Shown: positions 24,351 to 34,730, numbered from the stretch's first letter. The stretch: DNA of 64,000 nucleotides from Paenibacillus etheri (GCF_001012825.1 NZ_LCZJ02000019.1:186001-250000); one strand, 5' to 3'. Made by a program: numbers and translations. Notes: a model not told the origin generated them from the sequence alone.

Positions 24351-25487
24351 ATGAGGGCACTAACCTACCAAGGGAAGAAGAAAGTGAAAGTAAAAGAGGT
24401 AGCTGATCCAAAGCTTGAGAAAAAGGATGACATTATCGTTCGAATTACCTCTACAGCGATTTGTGGCTCAGATCTGCACATTTTTAACGGTGAAATTCCA
24501 GGTATGCATGATGATTATGTTATTGGTCATGAGCCTATGGGGATTGTTGAGGAGACAGGTCCTGACGTAACTAAAGTCAAGAAGGGCGACCGTGTCATTA
24601 TTCCCTTTAATGTGGCCTGTGGGCAGTGCTTCTTCTGCCAGCATGAGATGGAGAGTCAATGTGACAATTCTAATGATGCCAAGGACACTGGCGGTTATTT
24701 AGGTTATTCCGATACTTATGGCGGCTTTGCCGGTGGGCAAGCTGAATTACTGCGGGTACCTTATGGCAATTTTGGCCCTTTTGTAGTTCCTGAGGATGCA
24801 GAAATGGAAGATGAGAAAATTCTTTTCTTATCAGATATCGTACCTACAGCTTGGTGGGGAGTAGAAAGCGGAGGAGTGAAGCCTGGGGATACAGTCATTG
24901 TTCTCGGTTGCGGACCGGTTGGTCTGCTAACTCAAAAATTTGCTTGGATCAAAGGTGCCACCAGAGTCATTGCTGTTGACCACATTGGCTATCGGCTACA
25001 GCATGCGAAGCGGACCAATAATGTTGAAGTTTATAACTTTGAAGAGTTCAAGGATATTGAGGCTCATTTGAAGGAGATAACCCGTGGGGGCGCAAATGTA
25101 GTTATTGATTGTGTAGGCTTGGATGCCAAAATATCTGCCTTGGAGAAGATAGAAACCACTCTGAAGCTGCAGGGAGGCTCACTCAGCGCATTCAGAATGG
25201 CCACGAACATCGTACGCAAATTCGGGACCATTCAGCTTGTAGGGGTTTATGGGCTTAATTACAATATGTTCCCGCTTGGCCATCTATTTGAACGCAATAT
25301 TACATTAAAGATGGGACAAGCCCCAGTTATTCACTATATGCCTTTACTTTATAAAATGATTAAAGAGAATAAATTTGATCCTACAGATATCATTACGCAT
25401 CGCCTGCCCATCAGTAAAGCGGAGCAAGGCTATGACGTTTTTAGTGAGAAAAAAGAGGATTGCATCAAGGTGGTTCTGAAACCTTAG
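24351..25487 (+). CDS. Zinc-dependent alcohol dehydrogenase (formaldehyde-dehydrogenase-like MDR)
   Basis: A 378-residue medium-chain dehydrogenase. The catalytic zinc ligands lie in 'AICGSDLHIFNG' and 'GHEPMGIVEE'. The structural zinc loop has four cysteines ('CGQCFFCQHEMESQC'). The Rossmann motif is 'VLGCGPVGLLTQKFA'. The length and the central insert match the FDH-like or YcjQ/AdhB branch, which oxidises alcohols or aldehydes with NAD+; no glutathione dependence is claimed. It is a single gene with AAGGAG in front and a terminator behind. Confidence 0.88.
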   Translation: MRALTYQGKKKVKVKEVADPKLEKKDDIIVRITSTAICGSDLHIFNGEIPGMHDDYVIGHEPMGIVEETGPDVTKVKKGDRVIIPFNVACGQCFFCQHEMESQCDNSNDAKDTGGYLGYSDTYGGFAGGQAELLRVPYGNFGPFVVPEDAEMEDEKILFLSDIVPTAWWGVESGGVKPGDTVIVLGCGPVGLLTQKFAWIKGATRVIAVDHIGYRLQHAKRTNNVEVYNFEEFKDIEAHLKEITRGGANVVIDCVGLDAKISALEKIETTLKLQGGSLSAFRMATNIVRKFGTIQLVGVYGLNYNMFPLGHLFERNITLKMGQAPVIHYMPLLYKMIKENKFDPTDIITHRLPISKAEQGYDVFSEKKEDCIKVVLKP

Positions 25488-25495
25488 CCTTTAAG

Positions 25496-25539
25496 AAGCA
25501 TATGCTCTCGTCAGAAATGACATTGCTTATGCTTTTTTT
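25496..25539 (+). terminator. Terminator after alcohol dehydrogenase gene
   Basis: AAGCATA pairs with TATGCTT over a long loop, then a T run. Confidence 0.6.
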
Positions 25540-25628
25540 AGTGAAATCTAATGAAATTAGATGCATTTTTTCACGGTCTGCGTTAAATTAACATAAGTGA
25601 CTTAAGATAGTGAAAGGACGCGTACCAT

Positions 25629-26543
25629 GTGAAGCTTAAAAAACCGCCACTTCCTATTCCAATTTTAATGTTGATTGGGATTGTGGCCATCTCTTTTTCC
25701 GCCATTTTTATTAAGTGGTCTGCAGCGCCTGCATCTATACAAGGAATGTATCGGCTGCTGTTCACCGCACTCCTGATGTTACCTTTTGCAAGACCATACT
25801 GCGGAGCAGCGTTCGCTCTTCGTAAAAAAGACTGGATCATGTTAGTGCTCTCAGGCACTATGCTAGCTCTACATTTTTTGCTTTGGATGGGCTCTTTGAA
25901 GTATACTTCGGTAGCTAGTTCAACGATGATCATGGCGCTGGAGCCAGTGTTTATTATGCTGGGTGTTTATTTTTTGTATAAGGAAAAAACGGCTGTATCG
26001 GCTATTCTGGGGCTGAGTATTGCTATTGGCGGAGTAGTGTTTATCGGCTGGGGAGATATTGGTATCTCTGCGGATAATCTTAAAGGTGATTTGTTATCGG
26101 TTGGAGGTACAGTAGCGGTAGCTGTGCATATGCTTATCGGTCAAAAGCTTGTAGTGCGCATGCCTTCATATTTGTATAGCTTGATAGTGTTCTTGTCAGC
26201 GGCTGGCGTGTTTGCTATATACAATCTGATAATGGGGATTTCCTTCTTCAACTATCCTGCGAATGAGTGGGGAATCTTCCTATTGCTAGCAGTGGTTCCA
26301 ACGGTGTTCGGCCATATTTTATTTAATTGGCTACTTCAGTATGTATCCGCAACTACGGTATCAATGAATATCTTAGGTGAACCAGTGGGGGCAAGTATCC
26401 TAGCTTATCTGCTCTTGGGAGAACAATTAACTGCGCTACAATGGGCAGGTGGACTTTTGGTTATGTTTGGACTGGGCGTATATTTGTATGCTGGAAGAAA
26501 GAAAACGATTCAGATGGCAGAAGCCATTCAGAATGCTTCATAA
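25629..26543 (+). CDS. EamA-family (DMT) transporter
   Basis: A 304-residue membrane protein with ten hydrophobic helices in two EamA repeats: 'IKWSAAPASIQGMYRLLFTALLMLP' in the first and 'LLQYVSATTVSMNILGEPVGASILAYLLLGEQLT' in the second, the latter holding the typical P-V-G-A-S...GE motif. Such proteins export amino acids or other metabolites; the substrate is unknown. The start is GTG behind AAAGGA; an ATG two bases earlier runs straight into a stop. A methyltransferase gene follows at 32 bases. Confidence 0.85.
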   Translation: MKLKKPPLPIPILMLIGIVAISFSAIFIKWSAAPASIQGMYRLLFTALLMLPFARPYCGAAFALRKKDWIMLVLSGTMLALHFLLWMGSLKYTSVASSTMIMALEPVFIMLGVYFLYKEKTAVSAILGLSIAIGGVVFIGWGDIGISADNLKGDLLSVGGTVAVAVHMLIGQKLVVRMPSYLYSLIVFLSAAGVFAIYNLIMGISFFNYPANEWGIFLLLAVVPTVFGHILFNWLLQYVSATTVSMNILGEPVGASILAYLLLGEQLTALQWAGGLLVMFGLGVYLYAGRKKTIQMAEAIQNAS

Positions 26544-26575
26544 CAGATATTTTAATCATAAAGGGGTCACAAGGT

Positions 26576-27421
26576 ATGGAAGAACAAGATCAAATTGTAG
26601 ATCAGAATACTGAAAAAAACACAGGGCCAACGAGTGAGGAACTATGGAACGAAGACACGTACACAGCTTGGGTTGCTCGATTTGGTGCACCGTCAGAGGC
26701 AGCAGCCAAGTTGATTAAGGAACCAGGTGCAAAGCTGTACCCGCTCTCTTCTTATTTTGGGGATGTACAGGGTAAAAAGATGATGAATCTCATGGGATCA
26801 AACGGAATGAAAGCAGTCGCACTGTCATTACTTGGGGCAGACGTAACGGTTGCTGACTTCTCAGAAGCTAATGCTCGTTATGCAGCTGATCTCGCACAAG
26901 AAGCGGGTGTTCAGCTTAACTATATCGTATCGGATGTTCTTAAGCTTCCAGATCACGTGCTTGATGGTTCATATGATGTCGTATTTGCTGAATTAGGAAT
27001 TGTACACTACTTTACCGACCTAGCACCGTTCATGGAAACCGTCCGCCATTTACTTTCTCCTGGTGGAATTTTTGTTCTGCGAGATTTCCATCCTGTGACA
27101 ACTAAGCTTATATCCTCTAAAGGATCTACAGCGAAGGTTCGCAAGCACAAAGTTAGCGGTAACTATTTCGATACGACATTGGAAGAAAAAAAGGTCTCGT
27201 ACTCTAAGTATCTACCTTCCACAGGTAAAGCAGTAGGCGAACAGGAGCATAGCGTTGTATATTGGCGCCGCTGGACGCTTGGAGAAATTGTAACAGCCGC
27301 TGCCAGCTCCGGGCTTGTGATCCAACAATTGGTTGAAGAACCCAATCTATCTTCGGATGTTTATGATAAAGGAATACCCAAGACATTCACCTTGGTGGCT
27401 GGAAATGGTCTGAACCTGTAG
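26576..27421 (+). CDS. Class I SAM-dependent methyltransferase
   Basis: A 281-residue enzyme. The SAM-binding strand/loop reads 'KKMMNLMGSNGMKAVALSLLGADVTVADFS'; motif IV-like is 'GSYDVVFAELGIVHYFTDL' and motif V-like 'LLSPGGIFVLRDFHPV'. It is a Methyltransf_25/11-type small-molecule methylase; the substrate is unknown. The frame is open further upstream (26441, inside the transporter gene), but AAGGGG 9 bases before the ATG at 26576 sets the start. Confidence 0.85.
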   Translation: MEEQDQIVDQNTEKNTGPTSEELWNEDTYTAWVARFGAPSEAAAKLIKEPGAKLYPLSSYFGDVQGKKMMNLMGSNGMKAVALSLLGADVTVADFSEANARYAADLAQEAGVQLNYIVSDVLKLPDHVLDGSYDVVFAELGIVHYFTDLAPFMETVRHLLSPGGIFVLRDFHPVTTKLISSKGSTAKVRKHKVSGNYFDTTLEEKKVSYSKYLPSTGKAVGEQEHSVVYWRRWTLGEIVTAAASSGLVIQQLVEEPNLSSDVYDKGIPKTFTLVAGNGLNL

Positions 27422-27447
27422 GAGTATATTTTATGCATTACAATATT

Positions 27448-27507
27448 CTTATAGTTCTCGTAGAAACGGCTGCATCGTCCCTGAAAGGACGGCGCAGTCG
27501 TTTTTTT
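27448..27507 (+). repeat. Copy 1 (partial) of a dispersed hairpin element, doubling as a terminator
   Basis: CTTATAGTTCTC, then 4 bases, then an AAACG..CGTCC / GGACG..CGTTT hairpin. The first part is shared base for base with the copy at 35725. Here the hairpin is followed by a seven-T run and serves as an intrinsic terminator for the methyltransferase gene. Confidence 0.6.
27464..27507 (+). terminator. Terminator after methyltransferase gene
   Basis: AAACG(g)CTGCATCGTCC pairs with GGACGGCGCAGTCGTTT (imperfect), a 6-base loop, then T7. Confidence 0.88.
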
Positions 27508-27601
27508 GCTTGATTCAAAACATAAAATTTTAAACTTTTTTACGGAGAATATTCCATTACATTGGAAACTTATAGGTAATACAATGATTTTACATTCAAC
27601 A

Positions 27602-27616
27602 TTGAAAGCGATTACT
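27602..27616 (+). promoter_or_regulatory. cre site (CcpA) before sugar ABC operon
   Basis: TTGAAAGCGATTACT fits the cre pattern WTGNAANCGNWNNCW at every defined position. It lies 44 bases before the ATPase start, so carbon catabolite repression is likely. Confidence 0.65.
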
Positions 27617-27659
27617 TCATAAAAAAAGGTACTCATAAAGGATTTGAGGTGGATATGAA

Positions 27660-29159
27660 ATGGACGAAATATTATTACGAATGGCGGGGATTGATAAATT
27701 TTTCCCAGGTGTTCATGCATTGAATCAATGTCAATTTGAACTAAAGCGTGGGGAAGTGCATGCATTAGTTGGTGAAAATGGCGCAGGAAAGTCTACCTTA
27801 ATGAAGATTGCAACAGGTGTCTATTCCAAGGATGCGGGTCAGATGTGGTACAAGGGATCTGAGGTGGAGATTGCCAATACCCGTGCTGCGCAGGAGCTCG
27901 GGATTAGTATTATCCATCAGGAACTGAACTTAATGCCGCATCTCACAGTGGCCCAAAATATATTTATTGGTCGTGAGCCGCGTAAGGCACTGAAATGGTT
28001 CGTTGATGAGCTGGAGCTAAACCGTAAGGTGCAGGAACTGTTTGATCAGATGAATCTAAAGCTGGATCCGAAGACTTTGGTCTCAGACCTGACGGTCGCT
28101 AATCAGCAAATGGTTGAAATCGCCAAAGCCTTGTCTTTTAATGCGGAGGTACTGATTATGGATGAACCAACCGCAGCGTTGACAGATATGGAAATTAACG
28201 AGTTATTCCGTATGATCAAGCAATTACGAGAAGAAGGTGTAGGTATTATATACATCTCGCACCGTATGGATGAGTTGAAACGGATCACAGACCGCATTAC
28301 TGTCATGCGGGATGGTTGTTATGTGGATACCGTTAGGACAGATTCGGTAACGATTGATCAGATTATTAGCATGATGGTCGGTCGTGAACTGTATCAAACG
28401 TCGAAGCCAACGGTTTCGTTACAAACACAGCAAGTGGTACTAGAGGTCCGAAATCTATCTAGTGGGCAGTTGTTGAAGGATATCAGCTTTCATCTGAATA
28501 AAGGTGAAATCCTGGGCTTCGCTGGATTAATGGGAGCTGGACGTACTGAGGTTGTTCGTGCCGTATTTGGTGCTGATCCTATCGATAAGGGTGAGATTAA
28601 GCTGCATGGAAATACGGTTCGTATAAGACAGCCTCATCATGCGGTGCAGCATGGTATTGGCTATTTGTCCGAAGATCGCAAACGCTACGGACTGCTTGTA
28701 GATATGGACATTAGCATGAATAATGCGATTGCTTCCTTCTACAAATTCCGTAATGCATTCGGATGGATGAGGGATCGGGAGATGCGAAAGTCAGCGGAGC
28801 AGCATGCGGAAGCACTAGCAACCAAGACTCCAAGTGTAAGTCAAAAAGTCAAATTCTTATCCGGTGGCAATCAGCAAAAAGTAGTTATCGGGAAATGGTT
28901 AACGAGAGATTGCGATGTGTTGATCTTCGATGAACCAACTCGTGGTATTGATGTAGGTGCGAAAAGTGAGATCTATAAGTTACTTGATCAGCTGGCGAGT
29001 GAGGGAAAGGCGATCATTATAGTCTCTTCAGATCTCCCAGAGATTCTAAGAATGAGCCATCGCATTATTGTCATGTGTGAAGGACGTATAACTGGTGAAC
29101 TACTCGCAGAAGAAGCGTCGCAAGAAATGATAATGAAATATGCGACAATGCGTTCATAA
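27660..29159 (+). CDS. Sugar ABC transporter ATP-binding protein (RbsA/XylG/MglA type)
   Basis: A 499-residue tandem ABC ATPase. The first half has Walker A '[12 protein letters not shown]' and '[12 protein letters not shown]'. The second half has the altered P-loop '[11 protein letters not shown]', the signature '[15 protein letters not shown]' and '[19 protein letters not shown]'. This architecture belongs to CUT2 importers for pentoses, ribose, galactose or autoinducer-like sugars. It powers uptake with the permease and binding protein encoded next. GAGGTGG precedes the ATG. The exact sugar is not given by sequence. Confidence 0.93.
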   Translation: MDEILLRMAGIDKFFPGVHALNQCQFELKRGEVHALVGENGAGKSTLMKIATGVYSKDAGQMWYKGSEVEIANTRAAQELGISIIHQELNLMPHLTVAQNIFIGREPRKALKWFVDELELNRKVQELFDQMNLKLDPKTLVSDLTVANQQMVEIAKALSFNAEVLIMDEPTAALTDMEINELFRMIKQLREEGVGIIYISHRMDELKRITDRITVMRDGCYVDTVRTDSVTIDQIISMMVGRELYQTSKPTVSLQTQQVVLEVRNLSSGQLLKDISFHLNKGEILGFAGLMGAGRTEVVRAVFGADPIDKGEIKLHGNTVRIRQPHHAVQHGIGYLSEDRKRYGLLVDMDISMNNAIASFYKFRNAFGWMRDREMRKSAEQHAEALATKTPSVSQKVKFLSGGNQQKVVIGKWLTRDCDVLIFDEPTRGIDVGAKSEIYKLLDQLASEGKAIIIVSSDLPEILRMSHRIIVMCEGRITGELLAEEASQEMIMKYATMRS

Positions 29160-29191
29160 TCGTTCAAGAGTTTATCGGAGGTGTCAAGGTC

Positions 29192-30184
29192 ATGAAGATC
29201 GCAGGTAAAGGGATTAGCCAGCCTATCAGCTCCAAGCAAACCGGAGCGCAATCAGGGTTTAAACAAAAATTATTAGCATTCGCAAGTTTGATCATACTGG
29301 TCATCGTATTTTCCGTGGCATCAAGTAACTTTTTTCAGTTTTCTAATCTAGTGGGGATCCTCGTCTCTACAGCTGTAATTGGAGTATTAGCGCTGGGCGC
29401 AACCTTTGTAATTATTACGGGTGGAATCGACCTTGCTTTGGGTACTGTGATGACCTTCTCCTCGGTGATGGTTGGCGTCATTATTACATTCTGGGGTCTA
29501 CCCGTTCCATTCGGAATTGTAGGCGGGATTCTAGCTGGTGCACTATGTGGCTTTATAAGCGGTTTAATGGTGGCAAAAATGAATATACCACCTTTCATTG
29601 CTACTCTGGCGATCATGATGGTCACTAAAGGATTGTCCCTTGTCATAACGGGTGCCAAGCCGATTTACTTCAATGATGATCCGATATTTGCCAAGATTGC
29701 AATGGGTAAGATGATCCCAGGCATTCCGAATACCATCATTATCTTCTTATTGCTGGGAGTTATCGCAAGCATCATCTTGTCGAAGACGATTATTGGACGC
29801 TATAATTTTGCGCTTGGTAGCAATGAAGAAGCAACTCGCTTATCCGGTGTGAATACGGTCAAATGGAAGATTGTAATCTATACCATCACGGGGATCTTCA
29901 GCGGAATCGCTGGTATCCTGATGGCATCACGACTAAATTCAGCCCAGCCGTCACTTGGTACTGGTTATGAACTTGAAGCTATAGCGGCAGTCGTCATTGG
30001 AGGCACTTCTTTAAGCGGGGGCGTAGGTTCTATTCTAGGTACGATTATTGGCGCACTGATTATGAGTGTACTGACGAATGGCTTACAGATTATGTCCGTT
30101 GCTCAGGAATGGCGGACAGTCATTGTTGGCGTTGTCATCATCATAGCGGTATATGCTGATATTCTTCGCAGACGGAAGCAATGA
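29192..30184 (+). CDS. Sugar ABC transporter permease (RbsC/XylH type)
   Basis: A 330-residue permease with about ten hydrophobic segments and the CUT2 motifs 'TFVIITGGIDLALGTVMTFSSV' and 'LEAIAAVVIGGTSLSGGVGSILGTIIGALIM'. It forms the membrane channel of the importer. TCGGAGG lies upstream of the ATG, 33 bases after the ATPase stop. Confidence 0.93.
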   Translation: MKIAGKGISQPISSKQTGAQSGFKQKLLAFASLIILVIVFSVASSNFFQFSNLVGILVSTAVIGVLALGATFVIITGGIDLALGTVMTFSSVMVGVIITFWGLPVPFGIVGGILAGALCGFISGLMVAKMNIPPFIATLAIMMVTKGLSLVITGAKPIYFNDDPIFAKIAMGKMIPGIPNTIIIFLLLGVIASIILSKTIIGRYNFALGSNEEATRLSGVNTVKWKIVIYTITGIFSGIAGILMASRLNSAQPSLGTGYELEAIAAVVIGGTSLSGGVGSILGTIIGALIMSVLTNGLQIMSVAQEWRTVIVGVVIIIAVYADILRRRKQ

Positions 30185-30244
30185 ACGAGGTATTATCTCC
30201 ATACGGAGTGATATACAAAGCAAATGACGAGGGGGAAAATTCAA

Positions 30245-31225
30245 ATGAAACAGCGTCGCAGAGGGATTATCATGCTTGCCAGTTTGTTACTGGCTACTAC
30301 CTTACTTGGTGCTTGTAACAACAGTGATAGCAAAAAGAGTGCATCCGGTTCAGACAAACCATATATCCCAGTCATTTCAAAAGGCTTCCAGCATCAATTC
30401 TGGCAAGCGGTGAAGCAAGGGGCCGAGAAGGCTGCAAAGGAGTTTAATGTCGAGATTACATTTGAGGGACCTGAAAATGAGAGTCAGGTAGATAAACAAA
30501 TTGAGATGTTACAGACGGCGCTAGACAAGAAACCTGCAGCAATCGCGTTAGCAGCTCTGGATAGCAAAGCAGCGATTCCATATCTGGAAAAGGCAAAGGA
30601 AAACAATATTCCAATCATTGGCTTTGACTCCGGTGTAGATAGCGATATTCCTGTAGCGACAGCAGCGACTGACAATAAAGCAGCAGCAGCGTTGGCAGCT
30701 GATAAAATGGCTGAGTTGATTGGCAAAAAGGGGAAAGTAGGTCTAGTCGTACATGACCAAACAAGTAGCACAGGTCAACAGCGTCGTGATGGATTCTTAG
30801 AACAAATGAAAGCGAAATATCCAGATATTGAAGTGTTAGAGCCACAATATGGCGGTGGAGATCAGTTGAAGTCTACGGATCTTGCAAAAGCGATGATGCA
30901 AGCCAATCCAGACCTTAAAGGGATCTATGGCTCAAACGAAGGTTCTGCAGTAGGTGTAGCTAATGCAGTAAATGAGTTGCAGATGGGTGGAAAGATTGTG
31001 GTCATCGGCTTTGACTCCGGTAAACAGTTAATGGATGCTATTCGTAGTGGTGTTGTGGCTGGCGCTGTTACACAGGACCCCATTGGTATTGGTTATCAAG
31101 CGGTGAAGGCAGCAGTTCAGGCGATTAAAGGGGAAACCGTAGAAAAGAATATTGACACCGGGTTTCACTGGTACGATAAGAACAATATTGATTCCGATGA
31201 GATCAAACCTCTGCTATACGAATAG
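30245..31225 (+). CDS. Sugar ABC transporter substrate-binding lipoprotein (RbsB-like)
   Basis: A lipoprotein of about 326 residues. The signal ends in LLGAC, followed by a type I periplasmic-binding fold: 'FWQAVKQGAEKAAKEFNVEITFEGP', 'SQVDKQIEMLQTALDKKPAAIALAALDS', 'IGFDSG' and 'LKGIYGSNEG'. It captures the sugar outside the membrane. An ATG at 30224 is in frame, but its downstream GAGGGGG acts as SD for the ATG at 30245. It is clearly paralogous to the sensor-side protein at 34727. Confidence 0.92.
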   Translation: MKQRRRGIIMLASLLLATTLLGACNNSDSKKSASGSDKPYIPVISKGFQHQFWQAVKQGAEKAAKEFNVEITFEGPENESQVDKQIEMLQTALDKKPAAIALAALDSKAAIPYLEKAKENNIPIIGFDSGVDSDIPVATAATDNKAAAALAADKMAELIGKKGKVGLVVHDQTSSTGQQRRDGFLEQMKAKYPDIEVLEPQYGGGDQLKSTDLAKAMMQANPDLKGIYGSNEGSAVGVANAVNELQMGGKIVVIGFDSGKQLMDAIRSGVVAGAVTQDPIGIGYQAVKAAVQAIKGETVEKNIDTGFHWYDKNNIDSDEIKPLLYE

Positions 31226-31235
31226 AAGAGATTAA

Positions 31236-31270
31236 TAATAGAGGTTGCCTCAAGAAGGCGACCTCTATTA
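31236..31270 (+). terminator. Hairpin between sugar importer and its sensor genes
   Basis: TAATAGAGGTTGCCT pairs with AGGCGACCTCTATTA around a short loop. No clear T run follows, so it may be a weak or factor-assisted terminator, or an mRNA-protecting stem. Confidence 0.5.
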
Positions 31271-31338
31271 TGCTTATCCCAAAAGGTAAACTTTTACATT
31301 ATAAGTAATCGAAGAGTTAATAGCTGAGGAGGTGTTGG

Positions 31339-32949
31339 ATGTATAAGATTATTCTGGTTGATGACGAAGATGAGGTTCGTGAAGGGATCAAACAGAAGAT
31401 ATCTTGGAATAATCATGGTTTTGAGCTCGTTGGAGATTTCGATAACGGCAGAGATGCCCTTGATGCGATCGAGCAGTATCGACCGGATGTGATTATTACA
31501 GATATTTGCATGCCCTTTATGGATGGACTAGGATTGGCCAAAGCTGTAATGGAACGATACCGGGACATGAAGGTCATTATCGTAACTGGTTATGAAGACT
31601 TCGAATATGCCAAGCAGGCTATAACCTTGAAGGTGACTGAATATTTGTTAAAACCGATTAATGCTCGTGAGTTTGCCGAATATCTAAGAAAAATGAAGCA
31701 AGATTTGGATGAAGAGCATTTACAAAAGGCTAATATCGCTAAGCTTCGCATGCAATTAAATCAGAGCTTTCCTTTGCTTCGCGAACGTTTTCTGGAGAAG
31801 CTTGTTACTACTCGAATGAAAAACGAAGAGATCGAGAATAAAATGAGCTATTTTCATATTCAATTGCGGGGTGCGGTTAACCTAGCAATCGTAATCGATA
31901 TAGAAATGGAGAATCGGAGCCTGGATATTGCTTCAGACGCTGAGCTACTGCACTTTGCGGCTTTTAACATTGTGCAGGAGCAACTTGAGAAGGAGCAGGG
32001 CGGCGTGGTGTTTCAGACGAGAGATGGGAAACTCGCCGCGATACTTTCAGGAGATTCCGAAGAGATTGAAGTCACAACACAGCTTCTCGCGGATCAAGTT
32101 CAGTCTAGCCTGAACAAGTATTTGAACCTGACGGCAACTATCGGCATCGGTAGAAAATACGCTGACTTACAGCAAATTCCACAATCATACCAGGAAGCAA
32201 TTTCATCCATAGAATATCGATATCTTTTAGGGATAGATAAGGTTATCTCCATACAGGATCTTGAGTATGGCAAAGGATTGGATCAAGCCCATTTCTCATC
32301 ATGGGAAAAGCAATTCATATCCGCGTTGAAGACAGGTAAAGCATCAGTGACCTCGGAGGTTCTCTCAAAATGGTTTCAGGAGCTAAAGAGCAATAGCTCT
32401 TCAATAGAAGGCTGCCGCAGTAGCATCTACCAGATGCTCGTCTCTCTAATGAACTATGTGGTCGATATCGGATTCCCAAATACAGAGCTTGTTTCGCATA
32501 ATATGTTCGCTGAGGTTGCAGCCCTTAAGACTTTAGATGAAGCAAGGAATTACTTGGAAAGAACTTGCCATGAGCTGATACTCAAGCTATCAGAACAAAG
32601 AACAACCGTAAGGACTTCTCAGATGAAATCCGCAGAAGCTTATATTCGGGAGAATTATTGTAATGACAGTTTTTCACTTAATGAGCTATGCAGCCATATT
32701 TTTATGAGCATCAGTTATTTCAGTGCGACTTTTAAACAGCATACCGGCGAGACTTTTATTGAGTATTTGACTCGCCTTCGTTTGGAAAAAGCTAAAGAAC
32801 TCCTTACCGTCACACAGTTGAAGACTTACGACATCGCTGCTAGAGTTGGCTATGCTGATCCTCAGTATTTCAGTGTGATTTTCAAACGCAATGTTGGAAT
32901 CACACCGAAAGAATATCGACAGCGACAGAAGGAGAATCTCCTTCTATGA
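31339..32949 (+). CDS. Response regulator, YesN type (REC + AraC HTH)
   Basis: A 536-residue regulator. An N-terminal receiver domain (1-120) has the acidic pair 'LVDDEDEVREGI' and the phospho-acceptor Asp in 'PDVIITDICMPFMDG'. A central linker domain follows, and a C-terminal AraC double helix-turn-helix (about 435-530) includes 'SLNELCSHIFMSISYFSATFKQHTGETF' and 'YDIAARVGYADPQYFSVIFKR'. It should be phosphorylated by the kinase encoded in 4-base overlap downstream and probably activates the sugar importer operon upstream. GAGGAGG precedes the ATG. Confidence 0.93.
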   Translation: MYKIILVDDEDEVREGIKQKISWNNHGFELVGDFDNGRDALDAIEQYRPDVIITDICMPFMDGLGLAKAVMERYRDMKVIIVTGYEDFEYAKQAITLKVTEYLLKPINAREFAEYLRKMKQDLDEEHLQKANIAKLRMQLNQSFPLLRERFLEKLVTTRMKNEEIENKMSYFHIQLRGAVNLAIVIDIEMENRSLDIASDAELLHFAAFNIVQEQLEKEQGGVVFQTRDGKLAAILSGDSEEIEVTTQLLADQVQSSLNKYLNLTATIGIGRKYADLQQIPQSYQEAISSIEYRYLLGIDKVISIQDLEYGKGLDQAHFSSWEKQFISALKTGKASVTSEVLSKWFQELKSNSSSIEGCRSSIYQMLVSLMNYVVDIGFPNTELVSHNMFAEVAALKTLDEARNYLERTCHELILKLSEQRTTVRTSQMKSAEAYIRENYCNDSFSLNELCSHIFMSISYFSATFKQHTGETFIEYLTRLRLEKAKELLTVTQLKTYDIAARVGYADPQYFSVIFKRNVGITPKEYRQRQKENLLL

Positions 32950-34730
32950 AACCTCACCGCTTCTTCCGAAGTCGAAGTATTCATAATAATATCGCTATTT
33001 CTTTTTCACTTCTAATCCTCTGCACGACTATAGTACTAAGCTATACTTCATACCGACTCTCCTCAGCTGCCGTCATGGGGAATTCTGTAGCCTATACTTC
33101 ACAATTAATTGAACAAGTAAAGCTGAATATCGAGAATTATATTAGCAACATGGAGAGTATTGCTGCTTTGGTATTAACTAGCAGTGATCTTGAGAAATAT
33201 GTAAAAGGTTCGAGTTCGGGACGAGAAGGTAAGGTCAAAGATAAGCAGTTAGCCAGCCAATATCTTCGATCTGTCATCCAATCCCGCACTGACATATCTT
33301 CTATAGTGTATGCAAGCTCGGAGGGGATAACGGTTTCGGATCGACTGGACGCAGTTTTGAAACCGCTTCCTGAGTTGATTGCCCAAGAGTGGTATCAGCA
33401 AGCTATGAACCAGACCGGAGTGGCTGTCTCCTCCTCACATGTTCAGCACTTATTCCAGGATGAATATCGTTGGGTAGTGTCGATCAGTAGAAAGCTTTCG
33501 GATACTTTTTCTGAGATGGAAGCAGATCGACAGGGTGTGCTACTTGTGGATCTTAATTACAGCGTTATTAACAATTTGTGCAAACAAATCGAACTTGGAA
33601 AGCGTGGTTATGTATTCATCGTAGATCCGTCAGGAAGCCTAGTTTATCATCCTCAACAGCAGCTGATCTACTCACAGCTCAAGTTTGAGCAATTGGAAAC
33701 CGTTCTTGGGATTAAGAGCGGGTCGGTTACGGTGAACACAGGGAACGAACAAAAACTATATACCGTGGATACAACCAGCTTTGGCTGGAAGATTGTGGGG
33801 GTTACCTATCCAGATGATCTAGTCGCTAACAAACAGCAGATGCAAGGGACCGCCGCCTTGTGGGGAGCCGTAAGTCTAATCTTTGCTATGGCAATATCTG
33901 TGCTTCTTTCGTACGCTTTGACCAAACCGCTCAAGAATTTGGAAATTAATATGAAAAAGGCTGAACGCGGAGAGTTCGACATTCGCGTAGAGATTGAGAG
34001 TACGAACGAAATCGGCAAGCTTGCCCGAACATTTAACCTGATGATTATGAAGATTAAAGAGTTAATGAGTCAGATTGTCATGGAGCAAGAGATGAAGCGT
34101 GTGAGTGAGTTAAAGGCACTGCAAGCACAGATTAAGCCCCATTTTTTGTATAATACCCTAGACTCGATCATCTGGATGGCAGAGACCGGTAAAATGGAGG
34201 AGGTGGTTGAAATGACCTCATCATTATCGAAGCTGCTGCGTTCTACGATCGGAGAGGGCGAGGAATTGATCCCGATCGCAAGAGAATTAGAACATATTCG
34301 GCACTATTTAACGATTCAGAACATGCGCTATCGCAATAAATTCACTTATTCAATAGAGGTGCATGAAGACATTCTTGAATGCAGTATATTGAAATTAGTC
34401 CTTCAACCCTTAGTTGAAAACGCGATTTATCATGGGATAAAGCATAATCCTGAACAAGGCCACATCCTGATTAGGGGTAAAAAAGAGCAAAATGATATTA
34501 CCATTCAGGTTATTGACAATGGTGTCGGTATGAATCCAGAGCAGATGAGCAAGTTACTGCTTCAAAAGGCAGATTACAGGATTGGCAGTGGGGTAGGCGT
34601 TGCGAATGTAAACCATCGTATTCAGCTTTATTTCGGTGACCATTACGGTTTGTCTTTTACAAGTGAAATGGAAGAAGGGACGACGGTCACATTGAGAATT
34701 CCTGCGCTCTATGAGGAGGGGAGTCCATGA
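32946..34730 (+). CDS. Sensor histidine kinase, YesM/LytS type
   Basis: A 594-residue membrane kinase. TM1 is near residues 15-35 and an extracellular Cache-like domain spans roughly 40-295. TM2 is near 300-325, then a HAMP domain. The His_kinase motif 'QAQIKPHFLYNTLDSIIWMAE' carries the phospho-His, and the HATPase has 'QPLVENAIYHGIKHN' and 'DNGVGM'. It overlaps both neighbours by 4 bases (ATGA). It probably receives the sugar signal through the tethered binding protein encoded next. Confidence 0.93.
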   Translation: MKPHRFFRSRSIHNNIAISFSLLILCTTIVLSYTSYRLSSAAVMGNSVAYTSQLIEQVKLNIENYISNMESIAALVLTSSDLEKYVKGSSSGREGKVKDKQLASQYLRSVIQSRTDISSIVYASSEGITVSDRLDAVLKPLPELIAQEWYQQAMNQTGVAVSSSHVQHLFQDEYRWVVSISRKLSDTFSEMEADRQGVLLVDLNYSVINNLCKQIELGKRGYVFIVDPSGSLVYHPQQQLIYSQLKFEQLETVLGIKSGSVTVNTGNEQKLYTVDTTSFGWKIVGVTYPDDLVANKQQMQGTAALWGAVSLIFAMAISVLLSYALTKPLKNLEINMKKAERGEFDIRVEIESTNEIGKLARTFNLMIMKIKELMSQIVMEQEMKRVSELKALQAQIKPHFLYNTLDSIIWMAETGKMEEVVEMTSSLSKLLRSTIGEGEELIPIARELEHIRHYLTIQNMRYRNKFTYSIEVHEDILECSILKLVLQPLVENAIYHGIKHNPEQGHILIRGKKEQNDITIQVIDNGVGMNPEQMSKLLLQKADYRIGSGVGVANVNHRIQLYFGDHYGLSFTSEMEEGTTVTLRIPALYEEGSP